Origin: Pseudonocardiales bacterium
GTDB taxonomy: Bacteria; Actinomycetota; Actinomycetes; Mycobacteriales; Pseudonocardiaceae
Length of the DNA: 64,000 nt
Assembly (NCBI GenBank): GCA_019241525.1
Contig: JAFAWY010000140.1
Span: 41,407-105,406 of the forward strand
Direction of reading: 5' to 3'
The notes under the pieces were generated by a model that was given only the letters and a program-made list of their open reading frames with translations, was not told where the DNA came from and searched no databases. Both the position numbers and the translations under genes were made by a program. The stretch's first letter is position 1, and the number at the start of each line of letters is the position of its first letter. Positions 38,325-46,429 of the stretch are shown here, piece after piece.

Positions 38325-39404
38325 GTGGATCTGGACCTCACCGCCGACCCCGTGGAGCTGACTGCCGCGTTGGTGGACGTGCCCAGCGTGTCGGGGAACG
38401 AAGCAGCGCTGGCCGATGCGGTGCAGGCGGCGCTGGCCGTGCAGGCGCCGCACCTGCGCGTGCTGCGCTGCGGCAATACCGTGCTGGCCCGTACCGAGCT
38501 GGGCCGCGAGCAACGGGTGCTGCTGGCTGGCCACCTGGACACCGTGCCGATCGCCGACAACGTGCCCAGCCGGCGATGTGACGATTTGCTGTACGGCTGC
38601 GGCACGTCGGACATGAAGTCGGGCGACGCGATGATCCTTCATCTGGCGGCCACGGTTCCCGAGCCGGTCTGTGACCTGACCGTAGTGCTGTACGACTGCG
38701 AGGAGATCGAGGCGGCCCGCAACGGGTTGGGCCACATCGAGCGGGAGCACCCCGACTTGCTGGCTGCGCAGCTGGCCATCCTGGCGGAGCCCACCAGTGG
38801 CCTGGTCGAGGCGGGCTGTCAGGGCACGCTACGGGTGACTGCGCGGCTGGCGGGACGCCGGGCACACAGCGCCCGCTCGTGGTTGGGGCACAATGCGATT
38901 CACGCCGCCGGAGCCGTGCTGAGCCGGTTGGCCAGTTACCAGCCGCGCAGTGTCGACATCGACGGGTGCACCTACCGGGAGGGCCTCCAAGCGGTGGGCA
39001 TCTCGGGCGGTGTCGCCGGCAACGTGGTACCGGACGCCTGCGAGATACACATCAACTTCCGGTTCGCCCCGGATCGGTCGCTGGACGGCGCCCAGCAGCA
39101 CGTCCGCGAGGTGCTCGACGGGTTCAACCTGGAATTCACCGATGGCGCAGCTGGTGCGTTACCGGGTTTAGGCGTGCCGGCGGCGCAAGACTTCCTTTCT
39201 GCAATCGGGCGGCCCCCGGTGGCGAAATACGGCTGGACGGACGTCTCGCGCTTCGCCGCACTGGGTATTCCGGCGCTGAACTACGGTCCCGGTGACCCCA
39301 ACCAAGCGCACACCCGCGAAGAGCACGTGCGTATCGATCACATCACCGCCAGCACCGAGGCACTACGCCGCTACCTCATGGGCTCCACCGACTCCCGCTG
39401 CTGA
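38325..39404 (+). CDS. dapE: succinyl-diaminopimelate desuccinylase DapE
   Basis: 359 aa M20 metallohydrolase. [14 protein letters not shown] holds a zinc histidine and aspartate; [16 protein letters not shown] holds the bridging aspartate; [14 protein letters not shown] gives the catalytic/metal glutamate pair; [15 protein letters not shown] is the dimerisation-domain histidine. It releases LL-diaminopimelate. GTG 38325 is chosen over TTG 38283 because a TACCGT box lies 7 nt upstream and [17 protein letters not shown] matches family N-termini. Confidence 0.94.
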   Translation: MDLDLTADPVELTAALVDVPSVSGNEAALADAVQAALAVQAPHLRVLRCGNTVLARTELGREQRVLLAGHLDTVPIADNVPSRRCDDLLYGCGTSDMKSGDAMILHLAATVPEPVCDLTVVLYDCEEIEAARNGLGHIEREHPDLLAAQLAILAEPTSGLVEAGCQGTLRVTARLAGRRAHSARSWLGHNAIHAAGAVLSRLASYQPRSVDIDGCTYREGLQAVGISGGVAGNVVPDACEIHINFRFAPDRSLDGAQQHVREVLDGFNLEFTDGAAGALPGLGVPAAQDFLSAIGRPPVAKYGWTDVSRFAALGIPALNYGPGDPNQAHTREEHVRIDHITASTEALRRYLMGSTDSRC

Positions 39405-39415
39405 GCCCTGACACT

Positions 39416-39443
39416 GACCCCGATATGGCTCCACGCCGGGGTC
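39416..39443. repeat. dispersed ATATGxCTCCAxGCCG motif, copy A, with 7-bp inverted arms
   Basis: GACCCCG (39416-39422) and CGGGGTC (39437-39443) enclose a copy of a motif also seen at 50425-50485 and 54632-54653. It lies just after dapE and may serve as its terminator. It also covers the upstream alternative start of the next gene. Confidence 0.55.
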
Positions 39444-39469
39444 GAAGAGGCACACGTAGGGTTGATGGC

Positions 39470-40261
39470 ATGGTGGACGGGTGGCCGGGGTTGAGCCGCA
39501 ATGGCGGGGATGACGAGCATCCTCGGGAGAAGCAGCGCGGACCGGTAGTGCTGCGCCGCGAGCACCGCTACGAGCCGACCACCACTGATCAGCGACTGCT
39601 CGACTCCCGCGGGCCCAGTGATTGGGTGCACACCGACCCGTGGCGGGTGCTGCGTATCCAGGCTGAGTTCGTCGAGGGCTTCGGAGCGCTTGCCGAGTTG
39701 CCGCGCGCGGTGACCGTGTTCGGCTCAGCCCGCACCCCCCGGGACCATCCCGAGTACGTGACCGGTCGCGCGCTGGGTGCCGCGCTCGCTGATGCCGGCT
39801 TCGCGGTGATCACCGGCGGTGGACCGGGCACCATGGAGGCGGTCAATCGCGGGGCTTCCGAGGCTGGCGGGCTGTCTGTGGGACTGGGCATCGAGCTGCC
39901 TTTTGAGCAAGGGCTCAATCCCTGGGTCGACCTGGGCATCAACTTCCGGTATTTCTTCACCCGCAAGACGATGTTCATCAAGTACGCCCAGGCGTTCGTG
40001 TGCCTCCCTGGCGGATTCGGCACCCTGGACGAGTTGTTCGAAGCTCTGACCCTGGTGCAGAACAAGAAAGTCACCAAGTTCCCCGTCGTCCTGCTGGGCC
40101 GCGACTACTGGGGCGGGCTGTACTCATGGCTGGCCGAGACCGTGACTGCGGAAGGCAAGCTCCGCGAAGCCGAACTAGCCCTGGTGCACATCACCGACGA
40201 GATCGACGAAGTGGTTCGCCTGGTTGGTGCCTCTTATCAGGCCTGGCAGGACACTCATTGA
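39470..40261 (+). CDS. LOG-family protein (TIGR00730), cytokinin-type phosphoribohydrolase
   Basis: 263 aa from ATG 39470; an ATG at 39425 lies inside the repeat and is less likely. The Rossmann core has TVFGSARTPRDHPEY and VITGGGPGTMEAVNRGA. The diagnostic PGGFGTLDELFE is near residue 190. The family hydrolyses nucleoside 5'-monophosphates at the ribose-base bond; in mycobacteria a homologue releases cytokinins. The residue at the second conserved position (TRKTMFIKYAQAFVCLPGG) is intact. Precedes folP2 as in Rv1205/Rv1207. Confidence 0.88.
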   Translation: MVDGWPGLSRNGGDDEHPREKQRGPVVLRREHRYEPTTTDQRLLDSRGPSDWVHTDPWRVLRIQAEFVEGFGALAELPRAVTVFGSARTPRDHPEYVTGRALGAALADAGFAVITGGGPGTMEAVNRGASEAGGLSVGLGIELPFEQGLNPWVDLGINFRYFFTRKTMFIKYAQAFVCLPGGFGTLDELFEALTLVQNKKVTKFPVVLLGRDYWGGLYSWLAETVTAEGKLREAELALVHITDEIDEVVRLVGASYQAWQDTH

Positions 40262-40268
40262 GCGTCAG

Positions 40269-41159
40269 GTGAGCCGGGCAACCGGTCCTGATGTGCCCAC
40301 GGTCCGGTTCGGAACCCGCACGCTGCCCCTCGACCGGGCCTCGGTGATGGCCATCGTCAACCGGACCCCGGACTCGTTCTATGACCGCGGCGCCACCTAC
40401 TCGTATCAGGCCGCGATGACCGCCGTGGACCGGGCGGTCAGCGAGGGCGCCGATATCGTAGACATCGGTGGGGTCAAGGCGGGACCTGGCGACGACGTGG
40501 GAGTGGCGGAGGAGGCGCGCCGGGTGGTGCCTTTTGTGGCCGCTGTCCGGCAACGTCATCCTGACCTTTTGATCAGCATCGACACCTGGCGGCATGAGAT
40601 CGCCCGGTCAGCGGTGCAGGCTGGGGCAGATATCATCAACGACACCTGGGCGGGTGCTGATCCGCAGCTCGCCGACGTTGCTGCCGAGTACCGATGCGGC
40701 ATGGTGTGCTCGCACACCGGTGGTGCGCCGCCGCGTACCCGGCCGCACCGGGTGCGGTACACCGATGTGGTCCGCGAGGTCATCGAGGATCTCACGGCGC
40801 AGGCGGGCAGGCTGGTCCGGTTAGGAGTGCCGAGGGAGGGCATTCTCATCGACCCCACCCATGACTTCGGCAAGAACACCTGGCACGGGCTGGAGTTGCT
40901 ACGTCGTTGCGACGAATTGGTCGCCACCGGCTGGCCGGTGCTGATGGCGCTGTCCAACAAGGACTTCGTCGGCGAGACCCTTGACGTGGGGCTGGACGAC
41001 CGGGTCGACGGCACCTTGGCGGCCACCGCGATCGCTGCTTGGGCCAAGGTTCGCGTGTTCCGGGCCCACCAGGTACGCCGTACCCGTCATGTACTGGAGA
41101 TGGTGGCCTCGATCGCCGGCACCCGCCCACCGGCGCGCGCCGTCCGGGGCCTGGCGTGA
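40269..41159 (+). CDS. folP2: dihydropteroate synthase homologue FolP2
   Basis: 296 aa. IVNRTPDSFYDRGATY opens the pterin-binding barrel; DIGGVKAGPGDDVG, SIDTWRHEIARSA, INDTWAGADPQL and DPTHDFGKNTWHG follow. The variations (KAGPG for the usual STRPG, and DTW) match the FolP2 branch of mycobacteria, whose dihydropteroate synthase activity is doubtful. Linkage to gpgS by a 4-bp overlap is the same as Rv1207-Rv1208. GTG 40269 is the first start after the previous stop. Confidence 0.9.
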   Translation: MSRATGPDVPTVRFGTRTLPLDRASVMAIVNRTPDSFYDRGATYSYQAAMTAVDRAVSEGADIVDIGGVKAGPGDDVGVAEEARRVVPFVAAVRQRHPDLLISIDTWRHEIARSAVQAGADIINDTWAGADPQLADVAAEYRCGMVCSHTGGAPPRTRPHRVRYTDVVREVIEDLTAQAGRLVRLGVPREGILIDPTHDFGKNTWHGLELLRRCDELVATGWPVLMALSNKDFVGETLDVGLDDRVDGTLAATAIAAWAKVRVFRAHQVRRTRHVLEMVASIAGTRPPARAVRGLA

Positions 41160-42130
41160 CCGGGCTGGCGCTGCTGCCGCAGACCCGGCGCTGGTTTGTC
41201 GAAGCCACTGTGCAGAGCGTGCCGTGGACCATCGAGCAGCTCATCGCGGCCAAGCAAGGTCGCACCATCAGCGTGGTGCTGCCGGCGTTGAATGAACAGG
41301 CGACGGTAGGCACGCTGGTCAGTGCGCTGCGGCCGCTGGTCGGCGGGTTGGTCGACGAGCTGGTGGTGATGGATTCGGGTAGTACCGACTGCACCGCCGA
41401 GGTGGCCAGCAAGGCCGGTGCCCGCGTGGTGCAGCGCACCGATGTGCTGCCCGAACTGCCACCATGGCCGGGTAAGGGCGAGGTGCTCTGGCGATCGCTG
41501 GCGGCCACTTCGGGCGATGTGCTGGTCTTCATCGACTCTGACCTGGTCGACTTCGACGCTGGGTTCGTGCCCGCGTTGCTCGGGCCGGTGCTGCTGTGGC
41601 GTCGGCCCAAGCAACGCGGACGGCCCGATGTTGCGCTGGTCAAGGGCTTCTACCGGCGTCCGCTGCGGATTGAGACGGACCAGACCGGTACTGGTGGTGG
41701 TCGGGTGACCGAGCTGCTGGCCCGGCCGTTGCTCAACGCGCTGCGTCCTGAACTGGCCGGCGTGGTGCAGCCGCTGGGCGGAGAGTACGCGGCGACCCGG
41801 GAATTCCTGGAGTCGGTGCCCTTCGCCGCCGGGTATGGGGTGGAGATCGGACTGTTACTCGACGTGCACGCCGGCTACGGGTTAGACGGCCTGGCGCAGG
41901 TGAACCTCGGGGTGCGCAAGCACCGTAACCGTTCCCTGCTCGAGCTCGGCGTGATGTCCCGGCAGATTCTTGGCGCGGCCTTACCCCGCTGCGGCATCGC
42001 CGAGGCCGGGGATTCGGCGGGTATCACCCAGTTCGTGCAGCTGGGCGCCCGCTTCATGCCCACCGAGAGCGTGGTGCTGGTGGCCGACCGGCCGCCGATG
42101 CGTGAGGTCCTCGCCGCGCGCTCAGCCTAG
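41156..42130 (+). CDS. gpgS: glucosyl-3-phosphoglycerate synthase GpgS
   Basis: 324 aa, exactly the length of the M. tuberculosis enzyme. GT81 family, GT-A fold: SVVLPALNEQATVG near residue 38 for nucleotide binding, VVMDSGSTDCT, and the metal motif FIDSDLVDF near 125-133. It transfers glucose from a nucleotide sugar to 3-phosphoglycerate, first step to glucosylglycerate and methylglucose lipopolysaccharides, which links to the alpha-glucan genes in this window. Start GTG 41156 overlaps the folP2 stop. Confidence 0.93.
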   Translation: MTGLALLPQTRRWFVEATVQSVPWTIEQLIAAKQGRTISVVLPALNEQATVGTLVSALRPLVGGLVDELVVMDSGSTDCTAEVASKAGARVVQRTDVLPELPPWPGKGEVLWRSLAATSGDVLVFIDSDLVDFDAGFVPALLGPVLLWRRPKQRGRPDVALVKGFYRRPLRIETDQTGTGGGRVTELLARPLLNALRPELAGVVQPLGGEYAATREFLESVPFAAGYGVEIGLLLDVHAGYGLDGLAQVNLGVRKHRNRSLLELGVMSRQILGAALPRCGIAEAGDSAGITQFVQLGARFMPTESVVLVADRPPMREVLAARSA

Positions 42131-42148
42131 GGTGCCACGATCGGGTAG

Positions 42149-42439
42149 GTGGGTACGGTGCTGATCTACCTTCTCGTCGCGGTGGTCGTCGCTGCGGTGG
42201 TGTTCCTCACCGCCTCGCTGGTCTTCGGTCGGGGTGAAGAGCTGGCTGCGCTGCCGCCCGATGCAACCCCGACTTGGCTGCCGGAGGGTTCGATCACCGG
42301 TGATGACGTGCGAACCATCCGGTTTTCTCAGGTACTACGGGGCTACCGGATGTCCGAGGTGGACTGGGCGCTGCAGCGAGCCGCTGACGAGCTCGACGCG
42401 CTGCGCGCCCGGGTGGCCGAACTGGAGGCCCAGCGATGA
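42149..42439 (+). CDS. DivIVA-domain-like small membrane protein
   Basis: 96 aa. One membrane segment at about residues 4-25, then a short linker and IRFSQVLRGYRMSEVDWALQRAADELDALRARVAELE. The RGYRMSEVD pattern resembles the DivIVA domain start (GYDxxEVD), and the end is a coiled coil. It may help localise proteins to curved membrane or the pole; function unproven. A gene of this type follows gpgS in mycobacteria. The stop overlaps the next ATG. Confidence 0.75.
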   Translation: MGTVLIYLLVAVVVAAVVFLTASLVFGRGEELAALPPDATPTWLPEGSITGDDVRTIRFSQVLRGYRMSEVDWALQRAADELDALRARVAELEAQR

Positions 42440-42885
42440 CTGGGGTGGTTGTGACCGAGCGGATCGATGTTGACGCATCACCGGAAACGGTTTTCGCGGC
42501 CGCTACTGACTGGGATCGCCAACGCGAGTGGATGCTCGGTACGACCGTGCGAGTTCTCCGCGGCGACGGCCGCTCCATCGGTTCTGAGCTGGAAGCAGTC
42601 ACCGGCGTAGGCGGCGTCGGAGTCGCTGACCGCATGCGGGTTACCGTCTGGGACGCCCCCTGGCGGTGCGAAATGCGCCATCTCGGCCGAGTGGTGCGCG
42701 GCGTCGGAATCTTTGCGGTGCAGCCGCGCAGCCGGGACGCTGCCACCTTCGAATGGACCGAGCAGCTGGAGCTGCCACTGGGGATGCTGGGCGCCGCCGG
42801 GTGGCCGCTGATCCGGCCACTATTCAGCTGGGGTCTACGGTGGTCGCTCGACCGCTTCGCCGCTTTCTGCCGGGATTACCCCTGA
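42436..42885 (+). CDS. SRPBCC-family (START-like) protein
   Basis: 149 aa. IDVDASPETVFAAATDWDRQREWM is the typical opening, followed by beta strands and a long C-terminal helix (LFSWGLRWSLDRFAAFC). The fold holds hydrophobic ligands; none can be named. ATGA overlap with the DivIVA-like gene. Confidence 0.8.
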   Translation: MTGVVVTERIDVDASPETVFAAATDWDRQREWMLGTTVRVLRGDGRSIGSELEAVTGVGGVGVADRMRVTVWDAPWRCEMRHLGRVVRGVGIFAVQPRSRDAATFEWTEQLELPLGMLGAAGWPLIRPLFSWGLRWSLDRFAAFCRDYP

Positions 42886-42922
42886 TGACGTCCACCCTGA
42901 TGACCTTAGCGACTCAATTCGG

Positions 42923-43510
42923 ATGAGCCTGGACAACGGTCCAGCGGCCGGCCCCGATGGTCGCCTGCGCTGCCCCTGGGCAGTGGGCACGCCGGACTAT
43001 TGCGCGTACCACGACAACGAGTGGGGAGTACCACTGCATGGCGAGGTGGCCTTGTTCGAACGCCTCAGCCTGGAGGCATTCCAGTCGGGGTTGTCCTGGC
43101 TGACGATCCTGCGCAAGCGAGATGCGTTCCGGCGTGCCTTCGCGGGATTCCAGCCGGCGACCGTCGCCGCCTTCACCGATGACGACGTGGCACGCCTGCT
43201 CACCGACCCAGGGATCATCCGCAACCGTGCCAAGATCGAGGCGACGGTGCGCAATGCCCGTGCAGTGACTGAGCTCGGCGAGGATCTGGACGGCCTGCTG
43301 TGGTCCTACGCGCCCGACCCGGCCGGGCGTCACCCACCGCGCACCATGGCAGAGCTGCCGACCCGGACTCGCGAATCAGAGGCGATGGCCAGCATGCTGC
43401 GGCGCCGGGGATTCACCTTTGTCGGTCCAGTTACCTGCCATGCCCTCATGCAGGCGACAGGGATGGTCGATGACCACCTTATCGGCTGTTTTCGTCGTAC
43501 CGGCGGATGA
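42923..43510 (+). CDS. tag: 3-methyladenine DNA glycosylase I
   Basis: 195 aa. RCPWAVGTPDYCAYHDNEWGVPLH has the zinc-binding Cys and His and the base-pocket residues; the second zinc pair lies in VGPVTCHALMQATGMVDDHLIGC. FERLSLEAFQSGLSWLTILRKRDAFR completes the family pattern. Removes 3-methyladenine from DNA. ATG 42923. Downstream 150 bp to the DUF3117 gene has no other ORF that I can support. Confidence 0.93.
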   Translation: MSLDNGPAAGPDGRLRCPWAVGTPDYCAYHDNEWGVPLHGEVALFERLSLEAFQSGLSWLTILRKRDAFRRAFAGFQPATVAAFTDDDVARLLTDPGIIRNRAKIEATVRNARAVTELGEDLDGLLWSYAPDPAGRHPPRTMAELPTRTRESEAMASMLRRRGFTFVGPVTCHALMQATGMVDDHLIGCFRRTGG

Positions 43511-43662
43511 GCACGGCACAAAGGCCCTGGGTGGACTCCTGCGTGGACGGCGAGTGCGAGATCATGGTTGCGTGTCGGGGGCCGGAACCGATAGGGGAGA
43601 ATGCAGGGGGTCACCGGTGTCGCGTGGCCACCGCGGTGACGAATGCACGGAGGGAGCACGCT

Positions 43663-43830
43663 ATGGCGGCCATGAAGCCCCGGACCGGCGACGGTCCCCT
43701 CGAGGTGACGAAGGAGGGACGGGGCATCGTGATGCGCGTCCCGCTCGAAGGGGGTGGGCGGCTCGTCGTCGAGATGTCGGCGGACGAGGCAGGTGAACTT
43801 GGCAAGGCATTGCGGGCCGTTGTGGAGTGA
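43663..43830 (+). CDS. DUF3117 protein
   Basis: 55 aa, near-invariant actinobacterial protein: KPRTGDGPLEVTKEGRGIVMRVPLEGGGRLVVEMS, then an acidic helix. GGAGG-like bases (GGGAG) precede the ATG. Function unknown; the M. tuberculosis homologue is Rv1211, in the same position after tag. Followed by a strong hairpin. Confidence 0.92.
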   Translation: MAAMKPRTGDGPLEVTKEGRGIVMRVPLEGGGRLVVEMSADEAGELGKALRAVVE

Positions 43831-43860
43831 CGGCACCGGTGCCCAGCATCCCTCGTCTCC

Positions 43861-43898
43861 GAGGCCCCGGTCAGCGCCTGAGGGCGCGCCGGGGCCTC
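43861..43898 (+). terminator. strong hairpin terminator after the DUF3117 gene
   Basis: GAGGCCCCGG (43861-43870) and CCGGGGCCTC (43889-43898) form a perfect 10-bp stem; the loop holds a smaller GCGCC/GGGCGC pairing. It separates the conserved block from leucyl aminopeptidase. Confidence 0.7.
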
Positions 43899-43923
43899 GC
43901 CACGAATTGACCAGGAACCCACC

Positions 43924-45429
43924 GTGATCCCTCCGGTGCCCACCCCCCTCGTTGAGGTGCGGGTGCAGCCGCGGCCAGCCCCGGGGATACCCGATGTCGT
44001 GTTGGTCAGGCAGTCCCCCTCGGTCGCTTTGGGTCCGGGTGCCGACCGGCTCGCTGTCGACGAGGAGTGGCTGGACCAGTACCGGGTGACCGGGTCGGCA
44101 GGCTCGGTGGACGTGGTGCCACTGGCCGTCTCCCACCCGGACCACGGCTGGCTCGTGGGCACCGGGGAGGGCACAGCGAAGCACTGGCGGTCGGCCGGTG
44201 CCGCGCTGGTCCGAGCCAGCGCGGCGCGGCTCGAGGGACAGGTGAATGGCGATGCACCACACACGGTACAAATTCACTTGCCGCCCGGTACCACGGCCGA
44301 CCAGGCTGCGTCGCTGGCCCTCGGGTCCGTAGTGGGCTCGCACCAGTACCGCGTTAGTGGCGACCCGCTGGCACGCCCACGAATCGACACCGTCGCACTC
44401 ATCGCGCCACCAGGTGAGAAATGCGGACCGCTCGCCGAGGCAGTTTCCCGATCGCAGGTGCTCGGCCGCGCCACTGGGCTGGCCCGCGATCTGGTCAACA
44501 CTCCGAGCGAACACAAGGACCCCGCCTGGCTCGCCGGCACCGCCGCCCGCTTGGCCACCACCGTGGCCGGTGTGCGCGCGACGGTGCGCGATGAGCGTTG
44601 GCTTGCCGAGCACGGCTTCGGCGGCATGCTGGCGGTGGGCGGTGGCTCCGCGCGCCTGCCGCGGTTGCTGGAGCTGGCTTGGCAGCCCCCCGGCTGCCCC
44701 GGTGCGCACCACCTCGTGCTGGTCGGTAAGGGCATCACGTTCGATACCGGCGGAATGTCGATCAAGCCGGCCGACGGCATGCATATGATGCGCACCGACA
44801 TGTCCGGTGGTGCGGCGGTGATCGCTGCGCTGCTGGCCGTCGGCCGGCTGGAGTTGCCGCTGCGGGTGACCGGCCTCGTTCCGTGCGCGGAAAACCATGT
44901 TTCCGGGTCGGCGTATCGCCCGGGTGATGTCATCCGGCAGGTGGGCGGCACCACCACGGAAGTGACCAACACCGACGCCGAGGGCCGGCTGGTACTGGCT
45001 GATGCGCTGGCTTACGCGGCGGCCACGCTCGCGCCCACCACCCTGGTCGACGTCGCAACGCTGACCGGCGCGATGAAGGTGTCGCTGGGGCCGCGCATCG
45101 GTGGGCTGTTCGCCACTGACGCCGAGCTGGCGCAACGCATTGCCAGCGCCGGTGATGCTGCCGGAGAGGCCTGGTGGCGGATGCCGCTGAGCGAGGAACA
45201 CGCCGCTGAGGTCCGCTCCGAGCTCGCCGATCTGCGGCAGTGCCCGCCCGGGCCCGGGAGTATCACTGCGGCATTGTTCCTGCGTGAGTTCACTGCGGGG
45301 CTGCCCTGGGCGCACCTGGACATCGCCGGCCCGGCCCGCGCCCAGGACAGCTATGACGAGGTCAACCCGGGTGGTACCGGGTTCGCTACCCGGACCCTGA
45401 TCGAATTGGCCAGTTCGTTCACCAGCTAG
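43924..45429 (+). CDS. pepA: leucyl aminopeptidase (M17)
   Basis: 501 aa. The catalytic C-terminal domain has VLVGKGITFDTGGMSIKPADGM near residue 270 (metal lysine and aspartate), MRTDMSGGAAV, and the family signature NTDAEGRLVLADAL near 350. The N-terminal domain is variable. Cytosolic hexameric metallo-aminopeptidase releasing N-terminal residues. GTG 43924, with AGGAA 8 nt upstream. In M. tuberculosis pepB is elsewhere, so this begins a stretch that differs from the mycobacterial order. Confidence 0.92.
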   Translation: MIPPVPTPLVEVRVQPRPAPGIPDVVLVRQSPSVALGPGADRLAVDEEWLDQYRVTGSAGSVDVVPLAVSHPDHGWLVGTGEGTAKHWRSAGAALVRASAARLEGQVNGDAPHTVQIHLPPGTTADQAASLALGSVVGSHQYRVSGDPLARPRIDTVALIAPPGEKCGPLAEAVSRSQVLGRATGLARDLVNTPSEHKDPAWLAGTAARLATTVAGVRATVRDERWLAEHGFGGMLAVGGGSARLPRLLELAWQPPGCPGAHHLVLVGKGITFDTGGMSIKPADGMHMMRTDMSGGAAVIAALLAVGRLELPLRVTGLVPCAENHVSGSAYRPGDVIRQVGGTTTEVTNTDAEGRLVLADALAYAAATLAPTTLVDVATLTGAMKVSLGPRIGGLFATDAELAQRIASAGDAAGEAWWRMPLSEEHAAEVRSELADLRQCPPGPGSITAALFLREFTAGLPWAHLDIAGPARAQDSYDEVNPGGTGFATRTLIELASSFTS

Positions 45430-45441
45430 GCTTGCGCGCCG

Positions 45442-46383
45442 ATGGCCATTTCATCAGCCGGCGCCGGCCGGGTCGTGATCACCGGAGGCGCCGGCTTCGT
45501 TGGCCGTGCGGTCGTTTCCGCCTTCGCCGGTCGCGGCTACCAGGTCACCGTGGTGGACCGGAGGCCCTATCCAGATCGTACGGTCCGCAGCGTGGTGGGG
45601 GAGCTGACCGACCCGCAGGTGATCGCCGACGCCATAGCGGACCGCGACAGCGCGGATGTGGCTGGTTTGGTACATCTTGCCGCCATCACCTCGGTACTGC
45701 GGTCGGTCCAGCACCCGGTTGCCACGTACCAGGCGAACGTCGCGGCGACCCAGGCGCTTTTGGAGGCCTGCCGGCAGTCCGGCGTTGACCGGTTCATCAT
45801 GGCCTCGACGAACGCGGTGGTCGGCGACGTAGGTCACGCCACCATGGACGAAGCAGCATCGCTGCGCCCCTTGACCCCGTACGGCGCCACCAAGGCGGCC
45901 GCCGAGATGCTTCTGCACGGCTACGCGGGTGCCTATGGGATGGCCACCAGCGCCCTGCGCTTCACCAACATCTACGGCCCGGGAATGCAGCACAAGGACA
46001 GTTTCGTTCCCCGCATGATGCGCGCGGCACTGTCCGGCGCCGGGGTGCAGATCTACGGCGACGGGCTGCAGCGGCGCGATCTCGTGCACCTCGATGACGC
46101 CGTGGCTGGCGTGCTCGCAGCCTGGGATCGCCGATTTACCGGTGCCGCGATTATCGGCTCGGGATCTTCGGTCACCGTGCTGGAACTTCTCGAGCTGGCG
46201 CGTAAGGTCACCGGCTGCCCGCTACCGGCCGAACATGTCGCTGCCAAGCCGGGTGAGATGCCAGCGGTGATCGTCGATATCAACCGGGCCCGCGAGCAGC
46301 TGGGCTACCAACCAGCCGTCGCGTTGATCGACGGGCTGGCCACGGTGTGGCAGGACGCCCGTGGATGGCGGGGGCAAGCATGA
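45442..46383 (+). CDS. NAD-dependent sugar-nucleotide epimerase (GalE-like SDR)
   Basis: 313 aa extended SDR. ITGGAGFVGRAVV near residue 13 is the NAD motif GxxGxxG; the catalytic YGATKAAAEM gives Tyr and Lys; FIMASTNAVVGD holds the Ser/Thr position; FTNIYGPGMQHKDSFVPRMM is typical of UDP-glucose 4-epimerase-like members. Substrate not determined. Twelve bases after pepA and just before the glycosyltransferase fusion, so it probably supplies its sugar nucleotide. Confidence 0.86.
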   Translation: MAISSAGAGRVVITGGAGFVGRAVVSAFAGRGYQVTVVDRRPYPDRTVRSVVGELTDPQVIADAIADRDSADVAGLVHLAAITSVLRSVQHPVATYQANVAATQALLEACRQSGVDRFIMASTNAVVGDVGHATMDEAASLRPLTPYGATKAAAEMLLHGYAGAYGMATSALRFTNIYGPGMQHKDSFVPRMMRAALSGAGVQIYGDGLQRRDLVHLDDAVAGVLAAWDRRFTGAAIIGSGSSVTVLELLELARKVTGCPLPAEHVAAKPGEMPAVIVDINRAREQLGYQPAVALIDGLATVWQDARGWRGQA

Positions 46384-46429
46384 CCCGCATTGCCACCCAC
46401 AGGCCGCGTACGAGACGGCAGCGCAGCCG

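Noticed and set aside
39425..39469. ATG at 39425 as the LOG-family start
   Set aside because: The codon lies within the dispersed repeat and adds a basic, unconserved stretch.
43330..45315. 661-codon minus-strand open frame across tag, DUF3117 and pepA
   Set aside because: It is antisense to three well-supported genes and has His/Arg/Gly-rich composition typical of GC-rich shadow frames; no motif.
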